Below, piece after piece: positions 45,646-55,116 of a stretch of 64,000 nucleotides of DNA. Location: contig NZ_CP069526.1 in assembly GCF_016889705.1 (NCBI RefSeq), positions 5,084,001 to 5,148,000 on the forward strand. Reading direction: 5' to 3'. Below the pieces are notes generated by a model. That model was not told where the DNA came from. It saw nothing but the letters and a program-made list of their open reading frames with translations, and made no database searches. A program made the translations under genes and the position numbers. The DNA comes from Amycolatopsis sp. FDAARGOS 1241. Its GTDB lineage: Bacteria; Actinomycetota; Actinomycetes; Mycobacteriales; Pseudonocardiaceae. Every line of letters starts with the position of its first letter. Within the stretch, counting starts at the first letter, position 1.

Positions 45646-47055
45646 GGCTCTGTTGATCTATGTGTGGGTGCGGTCGGGGAGTTCGGGGCGGTAGCCGCCG
45701 AGGGCGAGGAGGGCGAGTGAGATCAGGGCGTCCGGGCGTTTGAATCCGAAGGCCAGGCGGGTCAGCAGTCTGATCTTGGTGTTTGTCGACTCGATCAGCG
45801 CGTTGGACAGGCCGTGATCCAGACTCGCGTGGATCGCCGACAGCTCGGACCGGACGGTGCGGGCGAGCTTGACGAATTCGGGTATCCGGCAGCGTGCCGC
45901 CCAGGCCAGCCAGCGTTGTAATGCTTCTATTCCGGCCTGGCCGCCGACTGCGAAGACGTGTCGGAGTCCTTCTTTGAGCAGGTAGGCGCGATAAAGTCGA
46001 GGGTCGGTCTTGGCAATCCAGGCCAATTTGTGACGCTGATGGTCGGTGAGGTTTTCCGGGTTCTTCCACAACGCCCATCGTGCACGCTTCATGCTTTGAG
46101 CGGTGCCGGCTGATGCGGTGCGGCCACGCCGGTCTTTGTGGCTGCCGCCGGGTTGTCGGCGTGCGGTGTTCCAGGTCTGGCGCCGGACCTGGTCCAGGGC
46201 GTCGGTGGCCCACTTGACCACGTGGAACGGATCAGCGCAGCGTATCGCGTCCGGGCAGTATTGTTCGACGGTCCGGGCGATCCAGGCGGCCGCGTCCGCC
46301 GAGACATGCGTGATCCGCGCGCACCGCCGCGGCCCGAGCAACTCGAAGAACGCGGTCAATGTCGGTTTGTCATTGCCCGCCGCCGCCCATACCAGCCGGC
46401 CGGTGTCGTGATCGACGACAACGGTGAGATATCGGTGGTTCTTCTTATAACTGATCTCATCGAGCCCGATTCTGCGCAACCCGGCCAGTCGATCCACTCT
46501 CGCGTCGATGTCGGCCCGGACCCGAGTGATAATCGAACCGACCGTCGGCCAGGCGATCCGCATCAGCTGCCCGACCGTGGACCTCGACGTCGCGGTCGCC
46601 AGCCAGGCCACGGTGTCATCGAAAGCACGGGTATGCCCAGCGCCGTGCCGGGCCCAGGGCACCGCACTGACCACGACCCCGTGCTCACGACACCGCACCC
46701 GGGATGCGTCAGCTTCAACGAACGCCTGCACAGTTCCCAGGTCCAGCGCACGCCACCGCCGCCGGCCCCGGCCGGGGTCATAGCGCGGGCAGCGCGGCGA
46801 GCACACTCCACACCGGTCACGATCCCGCCGCCGGACCCGCACCGCGGCCACCAGCACCTGCTCGGTCTCATCGAACTCGACCGACTCCACGACCGCTGTG
46901 TTCACCCCCAGCAGCCGACCCCATACCCTGGTTGAGGGCACGTCGTTCTCCGTCTATCCAATTTCTGTTCCTCGACAGCTCAGAAACCTAGACCCAGCAA
47001 CGACGTGCCCCCCTTTCACCTGGGCAAACCCACCCACACATCAGTACGAAGAGCC
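45646..47055 (-). mobile_element. ISL3-family insertion sequence
   Basis: The ends are GGCTCT...ATGTGTGGGTG at 45646 and the inverted counterpart at 47055; 18 of the outer 25 bases match. The flanks are an 8-A run on the left and AAAAAAAG on the right, consistent with the 8-base duplication usual for ISL3, within a homopolymer. It carries one intact transposase gene on the minus strand. Confidence 0.8.
45658..46941 (-). CDS. ISL3-family transposase
   Basis: An intact 427-residue transposase. An N-terminal Cys cluster (RCGVCSPRCPRYD, then VRCREHGV) is the zinc-binding domain. An HTH follows (TSRSTVGQLMRIAWPTVGSI). The catalytic core has RRIGLDEISYKKNHRYLTVV (first Asp), ITHVSADAAAWIARTVEQYC (second Asp), CADPFHVVKWATDALDQVRR and NALIESTNTKIRLLTRLAFG (Glu). 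The frame is undamaged, so the element may still be mobile. Confidence 0.92.
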   Translation of the reverse strand: MPSTRVWGRLLGVNTAVVESVEFDETEQVLVAAVRVRRRDRDRCGVCSPRCPRYDPGRGRRRWRALDLGTVQAFVEADASRVRCREHGVVVSAVPWARHGAGHTRAFDDTVAWLATATSRSTVGQLMRIAWPTVGSIITRVRADIDARVDRLAGLRRIGLDEISYKKNHRYLTVVVDHDTGRLVWAAAGNDKPTLTAFFELLGPRRCARITHVSADAAAWIARTVEQYCPDAIRCADPFHVVKWATDALDQVRRQTWNTARRQPGGSHKDRRGRTASAGTAQSMKRARWALWKNPENLTDHQRHKLAWIAKTDPRLYRAYLLKEGLRHVFAVGGQAGIEALQRWLAWAARCRIPEFVKLARTVRSELSAIHASLDHGLSNALIESTNTKIRLLTRLAFGFKRPDALISLALLALGGYRPELPDRTHT

Positions 47056-47523
47056 AAAAAAAGGGACCCATGACCGGCCCGGACCCGGTCGACCGCGGCA
47101 AGTCCGGATCGAAGATCCATGTCCTGTCCGACCGGGCCGGCCTGCCCCTGGCGGTCGCGGTGTCCGCCGCCAACACCAACGACTCCCACGCCCTCAAACC
47201 GCTGGTCATGGCCATTCCCGCGATCACATCCCGACGTGGCCCCCGTCGGCGCACACCCGGCACGCTGCACGCCGACAAGGCCTACGACCACGCCGGCCTG
47301 CGGGGGCTGGGTCCGCGACCGCGGCATCGTCGTGCGCATCGCCCGCACAGGCATCGAGACCAGCAAGAAACTCGGCAAACACCGCTGGGTCATCGAACGA
47401 TCCATCGCCTGGCTCTTCGGCTACCACCGACTCGCCATCCGCTATGACCGCTACGCCAACCACTTCTGCGCCTTCCTCACCCTCGCCGCCACCCTCACCT
47501 GCTCCAAGAAACTCACCACATGA
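47056..47523 (+). pseudogene. IS5-type transposase, 3' half
   Basis: It resumes directly after the ISL3 element: MTGPDPVDRGKSGSKIHVLS, DRAGLPLAVAVSAANTNDSH, ALKPLVMAIPAI. Then, after a frame change near 47310, it reads DRGIVVRIARTGIETSKKLG, HRWVIERSIAWLFGYHRLAI, ending at TGA 47521-47523. The catalytic DDE_Tnp_1 core is present, but the frame is broken. Confidence 0.75.
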
Positions 47524-47533
47524 GACACGCTCT

Positions 47534-48394
47534 TAAGCGTTGTTCTTTCTGCACGCGCTACGGATGACCACAGCCGGCCGGGATCGATCTTCACGATGAG
47601 ACGTTGTCGCATGTGGACGGAGGGCACGAGCCGGCACTGTGGGCCCCGCAGGTCTGCTCGCAGTGACTGGATCTTGTCGAACACCACGGAAAGCGGATCG
47701 TGGCGGACGGCCGCGGTGGTGGTGAGCGACGCGAGCGCTTCGGCGACGGGCAGTGCGCTGACGTGGGCCCGCACGGTCGTGCACTCGCCTTCCAGCCGGT
47801 GGTGGATGCGGCTCCGTTCGTCGAGGAAGAAGTCGTGGTGGCAGGTGCGAAGCAGGTCACGGCGGCCGTGCCCTGCGAAGCAGGTCACGGCGGCCGTGCC
47901 GGAACATGGCGGGGGTCGCGGACCAGGTGTCGCGCCGGAACGAGTCCGTCCACAGGACGCGACGTGATCGTCGCGCGCCGCGGGGTCGTGCAACGTCGCC
48001 CTTCGTCGAGGCTCCGTTGTCGATGCGGCAGTGGCGGCGGGTGTTTCAGCTGATCAGAAGCGAGATTTGGCGCAACTGCGGACGTGCCGACGACTCGATC
48101 GACGACAGGCTGACGCGACCGCCGGCCGCGTGGAGTCGCGGACATCGACGCCGAACCTCTCACGCCGGCGCTGGACCTCGCGACGATGCATCGCCACCGG
48201 CTGGCCGGGCGCTTGCCGCGCCGCGCGCGAAATGAGACCAGGGCCGGGTGGTGAGTTCGGCTAGGGCTACGTCCCCGTACGTACGCGCGGTTGTCGACGT
48301 ATGGCGGATGCGGCGCGCGGGGGCCCTGCGCCACCCTCGGCGACCTGACCGTCACTGCGGCGGCATCAGGACGCCTGAGGATTGGGGGACGATC
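47534..48394. other. Region without a recognised gene; contains a tandem duplication
   Basis: The minus-strand frame 47451-47993 has some coding-like stretches (DFFLDERSRIHHRLEGECTT) but no start or family. A 28-base unit is duplicated in tandem at 47846-47900, see the next entry. Nothing else is recognised. Confidence 0.3.
47846..47900 (+). repeat. 28-bp tandem duplication
   Basis: TGCGAAGCAGGTCACGGCGG plus CCGTGCCC (47846-47873) is followed at once by a second copy (47874-47900) that lacks only the last C. Two units only, so this is a recent slippage duplication and not a CRISPR array. Confidence 0.85.
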
Positions 48395-49075
48395 ATGGTC
48401 GTGGCCGGGCAGATACGGCAGGGTTGGCGGCTGGGCGGAGTGGCCTTCGTAGCCTGCTTCGTCGCCAGTCTCGTCGCCAGTGCAGCGCTGGCGAAGGACT
48501 CTCTCTACCTTCCCGGGGCCTCGCCGGGCGAACTGCGGGAGTACTACACGGGCAGCCGGGCGGCGGTGCTCGTGTCGTCGGCGATGCAGCTGGGCGCGGC
48601 CCTCGGCCTGGCGCTGTTCGGCGCCGGGCTCGTCGCCCGGATCGGCCCGGCGCACCGGCGCCGCGGCCGGTTCGGGTGTGGGCTCGCGGCGGCGTCGCTG
48701 GCCATGTCGGCGCTGCTGTCGGTGCTGATGGTGATCCTCGCTGCGGACGCCGGCGACGACACCTTGCGGGTGTTCGGCCGGCTGATTCTGGTCACTGGCG
48801 GCGCGCTGCACCTGGCCGGGCTGGCCCTGCTGATCTGGTCGGTGTCCAGGGCCGCAGCCGGCGCCGGGCTACGACCCCGCCCGGCATGGCGCGCCGGGCT
48901 GGTGATCGCCCCGGTGCTCGCGGTGTCGTTGGTGTCGATCGTCCTGCTCGCGCTCACCCGCCTGGAACCGTTGTGGCGGCTGCTGGCCGCGGTCTGGATC
49001 AGCTGGGTCTGCGCCGGCGGCCTCGCTGCCGCCACCCCTCCCGATCAGCACCGCCCTCAGCGCGACCGCGCGTAA
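48395..49075 (+). CDS. Membrane protein of unknown function
   Basis: The 226-residue product has five or six hydrophobic helices: GGVAFVACFVASLVASAALA, AMQLGAALGLALFGAGLVAR, SLAMSALLSVLMVILAADAG, ALHLAGLALLIWSVSRAAAG, LVIAPVLAVSLVSIVLLALT. The loop DSLYLPGASPGELREYYTGS is extracytoplasmic. ATG 48395 was chosen because the hydrophobic core starts soon after. It is a single gene. No family is confidently recognised. Confidence 0.65.
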   Translation: MVVAGQIRQGWRLGGVAFVACFVASLVASAALAKDSLYLPGASPGELREYYTGSRAAVLVSSAMQLGAALGLALFGAGLVARIGPAHRRRGRFGCGLAAASLAMSALLSVLMVILAADAGDDTLRVFGRLILVTGGALHLAGLALLIWSVSRAAAGAGLRPRPAWRAGLVIAPVLAVSLVSIVLLALTRLEPLWRLLAAVWISWVCAGGLAAATPPDQHRPQRDRA

Positions 49076-49163
49076 CGTCTTGTCGTCGGTGCCGTCGAGC
49101 GCGCCCATCCAGGGGACCGCCGGGATACGGGAGAAACCTGCCAAGTGGTCGGGTAGCTCCTGG

Positions 49164-49560
49164 TCAGGCGTCGTTGTGGGCGAATGCGCGGTAGATCGAG
49201 GCGGCTGAGGGGTGTTGGCCGGCGTTCTTGCGGGTCTTGATGGTCAGCTTCGTGACGATGTCGGGCATCGAAGTGCAGAAGTGCAGTTGTCGCGTAGTGG
49301 GCCGGGGGAAGAGCACGTCGTCCTCGTCGATCACCTTGGACCGTCCGCCGTGGTTGCCGTGTACGGCGGCGGCTCGCTGCCCTTCGAGGGTTTTCTCCCG
49401 GATGTAGTCGCGGTCGAGCTGCCCCGCTCACGAGACCTCGGCGCAGGCAGCCCACTGGCCGACGGTCCTTGCTCCCAGGTGGAACCGAAGAAGTTGATGT
49501 TCTCTCTGTGCACCGAGGAAATGTGGCCCAAGACCTCGTCGTCGATGCCCAGCCCGCGCC
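49164..49560 (-). pseudogene. Tn3 transposon relic: TnpA C-terminus plus resolvase C-terminus
   Basis: On the minus strand the TnpA tail GLGIDDEVLGHISSVHRENI and NFFGST runs to about 49434. In another frame follow DRDYIREKTLEGQRAAA, GNHGGRSKVIDEDDVLF, MPDIVTKLTIKTRKNAGQHP and SAASIYRAFAHNDA, ending at 49164. The second part is the C-terminal, DNA-binding half of a serine resolvase (RERTxEGxxAAxxRGxxGGR...SxASIYRAL). The catalytic domain is gone. The arrangement fits a collapsed Tn3 element. Confidence 0.65.
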
Positions 49561-49601
49561 CGAACGTGGTGCGGGCGGGACGGGTGAGCGAGACTGCTTC
49601 G

Positions 49602-50369
49602 ATGATTTCCGAATACGCCCAGAGCGACCAATTCCGCGGTGCTCGTATCCACCTGTGCGACCTCGCTGGCCTCGAGATCCGCGATTGCGAGGTGAACGGT
49701 CTGAAGATCGTCGACTGCTACGGCAGCGACGTGTACCTCGGCGGCTACTTCGAGCGCCTCGTCGTCAACGACGTCGACGTGACCGCCTATGTCGAGGCCG
49801 AGCTCGACCGCCGGCACCCCGCGCGGGCGCTGGCGCGGAATGCAGCTTCTCCCGAGGACTACCGGGCTGCTTGGGACGCCATCGAGAGCTTGTGGAGCGC
49901 GACGCTCGACCGGGCGAGGCTGTTGCCGGCGGCCAAGCTGCACGAGCAGGTCGACGGCGAGTGGTCGTTGGTCGAGACACAACGGCATCTGCTGTTCGCC
50001 TCCGATGCCTGGCTCGGCAACGCCGTGCTCGAGGAGGAAGCGCCCTATCACCCGTTGGGCTTCCCCGCCGGGGGGATGCCGTCCGACGCGGCGGCGAAGC
50101 TCGGCCTCACCCTCGAAGCCACCCCGACGCTCCACGAGGTGCTCGCGCCGCGGCTCGCCCGCATGGCCGCAATGCGGCGTGTCGTCGACGGGCTCACCAC
50201 GGCCGAGCTCGACCGGGTGTGCGGTCGCAAGCCGGCAGACCCGTATCCCGACCAAGAGTATGTCGTGCGCCGCTGCCTCAAGGTAGTGCTGAAGGAAGAA
50301 GCCGAGCATCACCGTTACGCGGTGCGCGACCTCGCGGTGCTCGAGGCAGATGTGGCTGAACCGCAGTAG
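49602..50369 (+). CDS. DinB-like protein with pentapeptide-type N-terminus
   Basis: 255 residues. The first 70 contain short repeats of the A(D/N)LxX kind (FRGARIHLCDLAGLEIRDCE, VNGLKIVDCYGSDVYLGG). The rest is a DinB/MDMPI four-helix domain: FERLVVNDVDVTAYVEAELD, WDAIESLWSATLDRARLLPA, VDGEWSLVETQRHLLFASDA and LKEEAEHHRYAVRDLAVLE supply the His positions of the metal site. Such proteins are thiol- or metal-dependent enzymes of mostly unknown substrate. The ATG at 49602 opens the conserved part, though the frame is open upstream into the Tn3 relic, so the natural start could have been displaced. Confidence 0.75.
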   Translation: MISEYAQSDQFRGARIHLCDLAGLEIRDCEVNGLKIVDCYGSDVYLGGYFERLVVNDVDVTAYVEAELDRRHPARALARNAASPEDYRAAWDAIESLWSATLDRARLLPAAKLHEQVDGEWSLVETQRHLLFASDAWLGNAVLEEEAPYHPLGFPAGGMPSDAAAKLGLTLEATPTLHEVLAPRLARMAAMRRVVDGLTTAELDRVCGRKPADPYPDQEYVVRRCLKVVLKEEAEHHRYAVRDLAVLEADVAEPQ

Positions 50370-51225
50370 TCGCCGAGCGGTGTCGACCCGGGAGCAGCCG
50401 CTTGCGTCAGTGCTGGGCGGCGGTTTCGAGGTCGTTATGGGCCTCTCGCGCGATTGCGGCTGGTCGCAGCTTCGGGACCACCGCGTAAGGACGGCCCCTG
50501 ACCAGCGACCACATCCGCCCGCGGCCCCGCATTCGGTTCGCTACCTACAGCAGAGGCCTTTCGAGGTGACGCCCTGCGGCGCCCGGCGCGGTGTGGCGGT
50601 GGTCGGTGCCGCAGACGAAAGTGTCGCCGGGGAACAGCGCACCGGGCCTTAGGTCGAGGTCATGGCCGGTATCGCGTCCAGCGGTGGCAGGTCCAGCACC
50701 CAGCCAGCGAACCGGCGGATCGTGTGGGTGATGCACGGGGAGATCGTGGCCAGATGGGTCGGTGTCGATCGATGTCCCGCGCCGGCCAGCACGTCCGGCG
50801 CGGGCGGGTGCGCGCGGTGGGTTTTGTCGACGACGCTGTCGCGGCCGGCGCTCGTGTCGCTGGCCGGGAGGCTCCAGCTCGCCAACGGCAGCCCCCCCAA
50901 CGGGCGTCCGGGGTCATCGCCGGCCTGCCAGGCGGGAACGACTTCGCGTTCTGGCCGGTCGAGCCCGGCGTGGTCGTCGAGGCGCGCGCGGACCGAGCGT
51001 TCGAACTCGGCCGATACCGGCATCGAGTGTCCGTCGTGAGCGTTCGCGATTTATTCGAACAGACACAACATCGATGCACCAATGGTCAATCGAGTCTTCC
51101 CTGGCCGGGGCCATACCGGGCCGTGTCTGCGGTAGGCCGCCGTGGGCCGCAATGCAGATCAGCGCTCCCACCGGTATCAGATGAATCGATGTTGCGTTGG
51201 ATGCGATGTCGTAAGCAAACGTCGG
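50370..51225. other. No recognised gene
   Basis: A 124-codon minus frame (50649-51023; EFERSVRARLDDHAGLDRPE near its start) could be coding, but it has no motif I can name. The rest shows nothing. Confidence 0.3.
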
Positions 51226-51594
51226 TCAGTAGAGGTAGATGTCGATGAGCAAGGCGCTGATGCCGCAGAGGAGCGCGGCGAGCGCGGTGCGGTGGCCGGG
51301 CTCGGCACGAAGGGGGCCGAAGCCGAGGACCAGGGCCACGAGGGCGAGGGTGAAGACACCGGACCCGGTGTCCTGCCAACTGATCGGGAACACCGGCACG
51401 GGGGCGTCGGTGAAGAACTCGGTGGCGTCGGTGGTGCGCAGGATCGCGTTCCAGGCGACCGGTGCCACGAACGTGCCTGCGCCGACGACGACGAGTACGC
51501 CGGGGCGTCGCTCGCGAGTGATGGCGGCGGTCAGGACGAGGGCGAGGACGGCCGACAGTGCGGCTCCGTAGGCGATGCCACCCCAAGACAACAT
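51226..51594 (-). CDS. Small four-helix membrane protein
   Basis: The 122-residue product starts at ATG 51594 after GGAGAGG. It has four hydrophobic segments: WGGIAYGAALSAVLALVLTA, VLVVVGAGTFVAPVAWNAIL, VFTLALVALVLGFGPL and TALAALLCGISALLIDIYLY. ATEFFTDAPVPVFPISWQDT forms the outside loop. No family is recognised. It lies 275 bases downstream of the multicopper oxidase on the same strand, possibly in the same transcript. Confidence 0.65.
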   Translation of the reverse strand: MLSWGGIAYGAALSAVLALVLTAAITRERRPGVLVVVGAGTFVAPVAWNAILRTTDATEFFTDAPVPVFPISWQDTGSGVFTLALVALVLGFGPLRAEPGHRTALAALLCGISALLIDIYLY

Positions 51595-51869
51595 CGGCTT
51601 GTCCTCTCCGCTCAGAACAGAGGAATACCGCCGAGATCAGAATAGGTGCCCTACCGCAGCTCAACCGAGCCCTTCCTGGTCAAGCGAGCGCCGGCTCCGG
51701 ATCCAACGGCACCACGCCCTCAGCGAGCACCAAGTGCGCCGCGCCGGCACTTCCACCCGCTCCAGAGCGGTAGCTTGCCGGAACCCGGTGTGCGCGCCGG
51801 GGCTGTCAACTGAACCGCGGATCCATACTCAGTCGGAGGCGGGTACTACTTCGCCACGTTCGATTTGCC

Positions 51870-53351
51870 CTAGTTCTGGACGTGGGCTGTGGCCATCATG
51901 CCGGCGTCTTCGTGGTCGAGGACGTGGCAGTGGTAGACGCTGCGACCCGGGTAGTCGCTGAAGGCAATGCGCACGCGCGCCCAGCCGTGGGCTGGAAGCA
52001 GGACGACATCCTGTTGAGTTGCGAGCGGTGGTGTGCCGGTGCTATCGCCCACGACGTGTACGGGCCAGACGTGCAAGTGGAACGGGTGGACCATCGGGCT
52101 GGTGTTCGTCACCGTCCACTCTTCGGTCGCTCCGAAAGGAATGGTCTGGTCGTCGCGAGTGGTGTCGAAAGTGCGCCCGTCGATGGTGAAGCTCATCATG
52201 CCGCCGGCACCCATGCCGCCCATGTTCATGCCCATGGCGAAGGTCAGGCGGCGCTCTCGTGAGATCGGGTCCGGTGGCACCACCGGCGCGGGCAGTCTGA
52301 GTGGAAGCGATGGAGATGTCATGGCGGGCCCCGCGACGTTCAGAATCGCCAGCACAGCCCGACTGCTGGTCACCGCACCGCCGTTCATCGTGCCGCCACC
52401 CACCACGCTGCCACGCGGATAGGCGTCACTGACCAGGGAATACGCGCCGGGTGCCGTGGGGCGGACGAGGAGGTCCGCGCGATTGCCCGGTGCCAACACC
52501 ACCGATTCCCGTAGCGTAGGGGTGGGCAGGAACCGGCCATCAAGGGCGGCCTGCGTCAGCCGGTGCCCCTCCAGCCGCAGCGCGAGCACGCGCGAGGTGC
52601 AGCCGTTGATGACACGCCACCGTTCGGTCGCGCCAGGCGCTGCCGCGATAACAGGTTGGTGCTGGCCGTTGACCAGCACCAGCGCACCTTCACGGCCCAG
52701 CACCCGGGTCATCACATCCACCGGGGCCACGGAGCCGTCGCCGGCCAGCGTGGTGTCCGTGACCAGCAAGACCCTCTCGCGCTGAGCGAGTGCCGGGCCG
52801 CCGTCGACCAGCAGCGCCCCGGCAAGGCCGCCGAAAAGCTGGTCGGCAGCGGTGCCGTGGTGGTGCGGGTGGTACCAGAACGTGCCCGCCGGATGATCAA
52901 TCGGAATCCGGATCTCGTAGTCGAAGCTCGCGCCGGGTTCGACGTGCACAAACGGATTGTCACCGTTACCTTGCGGTGACACGTGCAAACCGTGGGTGTG
53001 CAGATTGGTGGGCTGATCCAGCCGGTTGACCAGCCGCACCCGCAGCAGATCCCCCGGACGAACACGCAGAGTCGGCCCCGGCGACGTGCCGTTGAACCCC
53101 CACGCCATGGTGTCGCGGCCGACGAGACGCACTCCCGCCGCGGCGGTCAGTTGCACCGCCAGCACACCGGCTCGACTCGTCAACTCCGTCGGCGCAGCCA
53201 GGGGCTGGCCACTCGCCCCTGCCGGGAGCCCAGCGATGGTCGGCTGACCGCCCCAACCCGCTGCCCAGCCCGTTGCCCCGGCAGTGACGGTCGCCGCGCC
53301 GAGCCCCAGCAACCCGAGGGCACGGCGCCGGCTGATCGCCTCCCGGCTCAC
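51870..53351 (-). CDS. Tat-exported multicopper oxidase
   Basis: 493 residues with a Tat leader (SRRRALGLLGLGAATVTAGA). All four copper-binding motifs are present: NLHTHGLHVSPQG, GTFWYHPHHHGTAADQLFGG, MVHPFHLHVWPVHVVG, and RSVYHCHVLDHEDAGMMATA (HCH-x3-H-x4-M, type 1 Cu). A Met-rich stretch (MGMNMGGMGAGGMMSF) resembles the copper-sensing insert of CueO-like cuprous oxidases. The GTG start overlaps the SHOCT gene stop. It is likely involved in periplasmic-side copper or phenolic oxidation. Confidence 0.92.
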   Translation of the reverse strand: MSREAISRRRALGLLGLGAATVTAGATGWAAGWGGQPTIAGLPAGASGQPLAAPTELTSRAGVLAVQLTAAAGVRLVGRDTMAWGFNGTSPGPTLRVRPGDLLRVRLVNRLDQPTNLHTHGLHVSPQGNGDNPFVHVEPGASFDYEIRIPIDHPAGTFWYHPHHHGTAADQLFGGLAGALLVDGGPALAQRERVLLVTDTTLAGDGSVAPVDVMTRVLGREGALVLVNGQHQPVIAAAPGATERWRVINGCTSRVLALRLEGHRLTQAALDGRFLPTPTLRESVVLAPGNRADLLVRPTAPGAYSLVSDAYPRGSVVGGGTMNGGAVTSSRAVLAILNVAGPAMTSPSLPLRLPAPVVPPDPISRERRLTFAMGMNMGGMGAGGMMSFTIDGRTFDTTRDDQTIPFGATEEWTVTNTSPMVHPFHLHVWPVHVVGDSTGTPPLATQQDVVLLPAHGWARVRIAFSDYPGRSVYHCHVLDHEDAGMMATAHVQN

Positions 53352-53596
53352 CTCAGCCCCGCTCTCCGGCGCCGGTATTCCTCGTCGTCGATCTCTCCGC
53401 GGGCAAAGCGCTCGTCGAGGATCCGCCGCGCCGACGAAACGGCCCCACCGCCAGGCTGTTCGTCTGGTGGAGCGCCGATCCTGCCCTGCGCCAACAGAAC
53501 CCCGAGATACCCGAGGATCACCAGCCCGATCGCGATCACCACAGGCCAGATCCACATCCAGCCCGTCATTCCGGCGAAGCCACCCATCGTCGGCAC
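53348..53596 (-). CDS. SHOCT-domain membrane protein
   Basis: 82 residues: an N-terminal helix (WMWIWPVVIAIGLVILGYLG) and then a SHOCT motif (SSARRILDERFARGEIDDEE, YRRRRAGLR), a short domain found at the ends of many small membrane proteins. It overlaps the multicopper oxidase start (GTGA), so the two are translated together. It is often found with copper-related genes in actinobacteria; its role is unknown. Confidence 0.85.
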   Translation of the reverse strand: MPTMGGFAGMTGWMWIWPVVIAIGLVILGYLGVLLAQGRIGAPPDEQPGGGAVSSARRILDERFARGEIDDEEYRRRRAGLR

Positions 53597-54028
53597 TTCC
53601 TTCGTTGCTCAGGGCGGACAACGCCCATCCCCTGCGACCCTCGGCTGCCTGCCGTCATCACCCATAGTGGCTCCGTTTCGGCGGCGATGTGGCGAACGCC
53701 GAGGCCTGGCCCGATCCGGCCGTGGGCTGCAGTTTTCCTGAGCTACCTACACTGCGGGATCGGACGTGAGGCACCCCGTGACCTCCAGCAAGACCCAGAG
53801 TGACAGATCGTCACGCTGGGTTCAGGGGAGGTTCGAAGTCCACCGCGGACGGACCGCCACTGCTCAACGTGCGCAACCAGAACGTCGAGAATCACACCGG
53901 TATCAGCGCCGGTCGACGGGGGCGGAGCCGGCGCCATACAGCTCAGCCGGGCCCGCGGGCCTTCCCCGTGGCGGCGTACCGTAGACCACGAGGAGCGCGC
54001 AGCCGGAGAAGCCGGCAAGGAGGCTCTC
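53597..54028. other. Divergent intergenic region
   Basis: It holds the promoters of the SHOCT/oxidase pair and of the hydrolase gene. No gene or clear copper-box was seen by eye. Confidence 0.35.
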
Positions 54029-55045
54029 GTGGATTACGAAATATTCGACCTCGGTACCGTCCGGTTGCAAGAAGGCGCCACGCTCAGCGATGCCAAGCTC
54101 GCGTACAAGACCTACGGCGAGCTCAACGGTGACAAGAGCAATGCGATCGTCTACCCAACGTGGTACTCCGGGCAGCATTACGACAATGAATGGCTGATCG
54201 GCGAGGGGATGGCGCTCGATCCGGCGAGGTACTTCATCATCATTCCGAATATGCTTGGCAACGGGTTGTCCTCGTCGCCGAGCAACACGCCCGCACCGCA
54301 CGACCGCGCGTCGTTTCCTCGGGTGACCATGTATGACAACGTCCAGTTCCAGCACCGCCTGGTAACCGAGCGCTTCGGGATCGGGACACTGGAGTTGGTC
54401 ACGGGTTGGTCGATGGGCGCCGGGCAGACCTACCAGTGGGCGGTCAGCTTCCCCGACGTGGTCAAGCGGATCCTGCCATTTTGTGGGTCGGCGAGGACCA
54501 GCCTGCACAACTTCGTGTTCCTCGAAGGGGTCAAGGCGGCGCTCACCGCGGACGCGGCCTACAACGGCGGCCGGTACCACGAGCAGCCCGACATCGGGCT
54601 CCGCGCCCTGGCGCGGGTCTACGCCGGTTGGGGCTTCTGCCAGCAGTTCTACCGGGAGAAGATCTACGAGCGCGAGCCACTGGGCTACGCATCCCTGGAA
54701 GACTTCCTCGTGGCCTTCTGGGAGGGCCTGTTCCTCAAGCGCGACGCGAACAACCTCCTGACCATGCTGTGGACCTGGCAGCACGCCGACATCGGCAACA
54801 CGCCGGGAATGCGCAGCCTCGAGGACGCACTCGGCGCGATCCGCGCGCCCGCGATCGTGATGCCGGCGCAGCAGGACCTGTACTTCCCGCCCGAAGACAA
54901 CGAGTGGGAAGTCAAGCACATGCACCGGGCGGAACTGCGCGTCATCCCGGGAGCGTGGGGACATTTCGCCGGCGGCGGTCTCAACCCCGAGGACACCCGG
55001 TTCATCGACAACGGCCTCAAGGAACTGCTGGCCACGGAAGTCTGA
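54029..55045 (+). CDS. MetX-like alpha/beta hydrolase (homoserine acetyltransferase family)
   Basis: 338 residues with the MetX-type fold: TLSDAKLAYKTYGELNGDKS, ALDPARYFIIIPNMLGNGLS, and the nucleophile elbow LELVTGWSMGAGQTYQWAVS with Ser in GWSMGAG. A lid-like helical insertion follows. The late strand IRAPAIVMPAQQDLYFPPED carries the acid, and PGAWGHFAGGGLNPED carries the catalytic His. GTG 54029 has AAGGAGG at ideal spacing. No methionine biosynthesis genes are nearby, so it is more likely a general acyltransferase or esterase of this subfamily. Confidence 0.85.
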   Translation: MDYEIFDLGTVRLQEGATLSDAKLAYKTYGELNGDKSNAIVYPTWYSGQHYDNEWLIGEGMALDPARYFIIIPNMLGNGLSSSPSNTPAPHDRASFPRVTMYDNVQFQHRLVTERFGIGTLELVTGWSMGAGQTYQWAVSFPDVVKRILPFCGSARTSLHNFVFLEGVKAALTADAAYNGGRYHEQPDIGLRALARVYAGWGFCQQFYREKIYEREPLGYASLEDFLVAFWEGLFLKRDANNLLTMLWTWQHADIGNTPGMRSLEDALGAIRAPAIVMPAQQDLYFPPEDNEWEVKHMHRAELRVIPGAWGHFAGGGLNPEDTRFIDNGLKELLATEV

Positions 55046-55116
55046 TCCCTCTGGCCTTGGCGCGGTTCCACCCGTTCCGTGTCGAGAGCGCTGCTGCGCA
55101 GCCTGGAGGGAGCATC

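Larger units (their letters stand above)
45356..47533 (+). mobile_element. IS5-type (IS427-like) element interrupted by an ISL3 element
   Basis: The ends are AGAGCGTGTCTC (45356-45367) and its exact complement GAGACACGCTCT (47522-47533), each next to TA. The two halves of one IS5-family transposase lie at either end, separated by a complete ISL3-type element at 45646-47055. Without the insert the host element would be about 770-800 bases, slightly short for this group. Its left transposase half is already missing about 40 N-terminal residues. Confidence 0.8.

Noticed and set aside
47846..47900. CRISPR-like repeat
   Set aside because: Only two tandem units with no spacer; a simple slippage duplication. 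No CRISPR array or cas gene was seen in the window.
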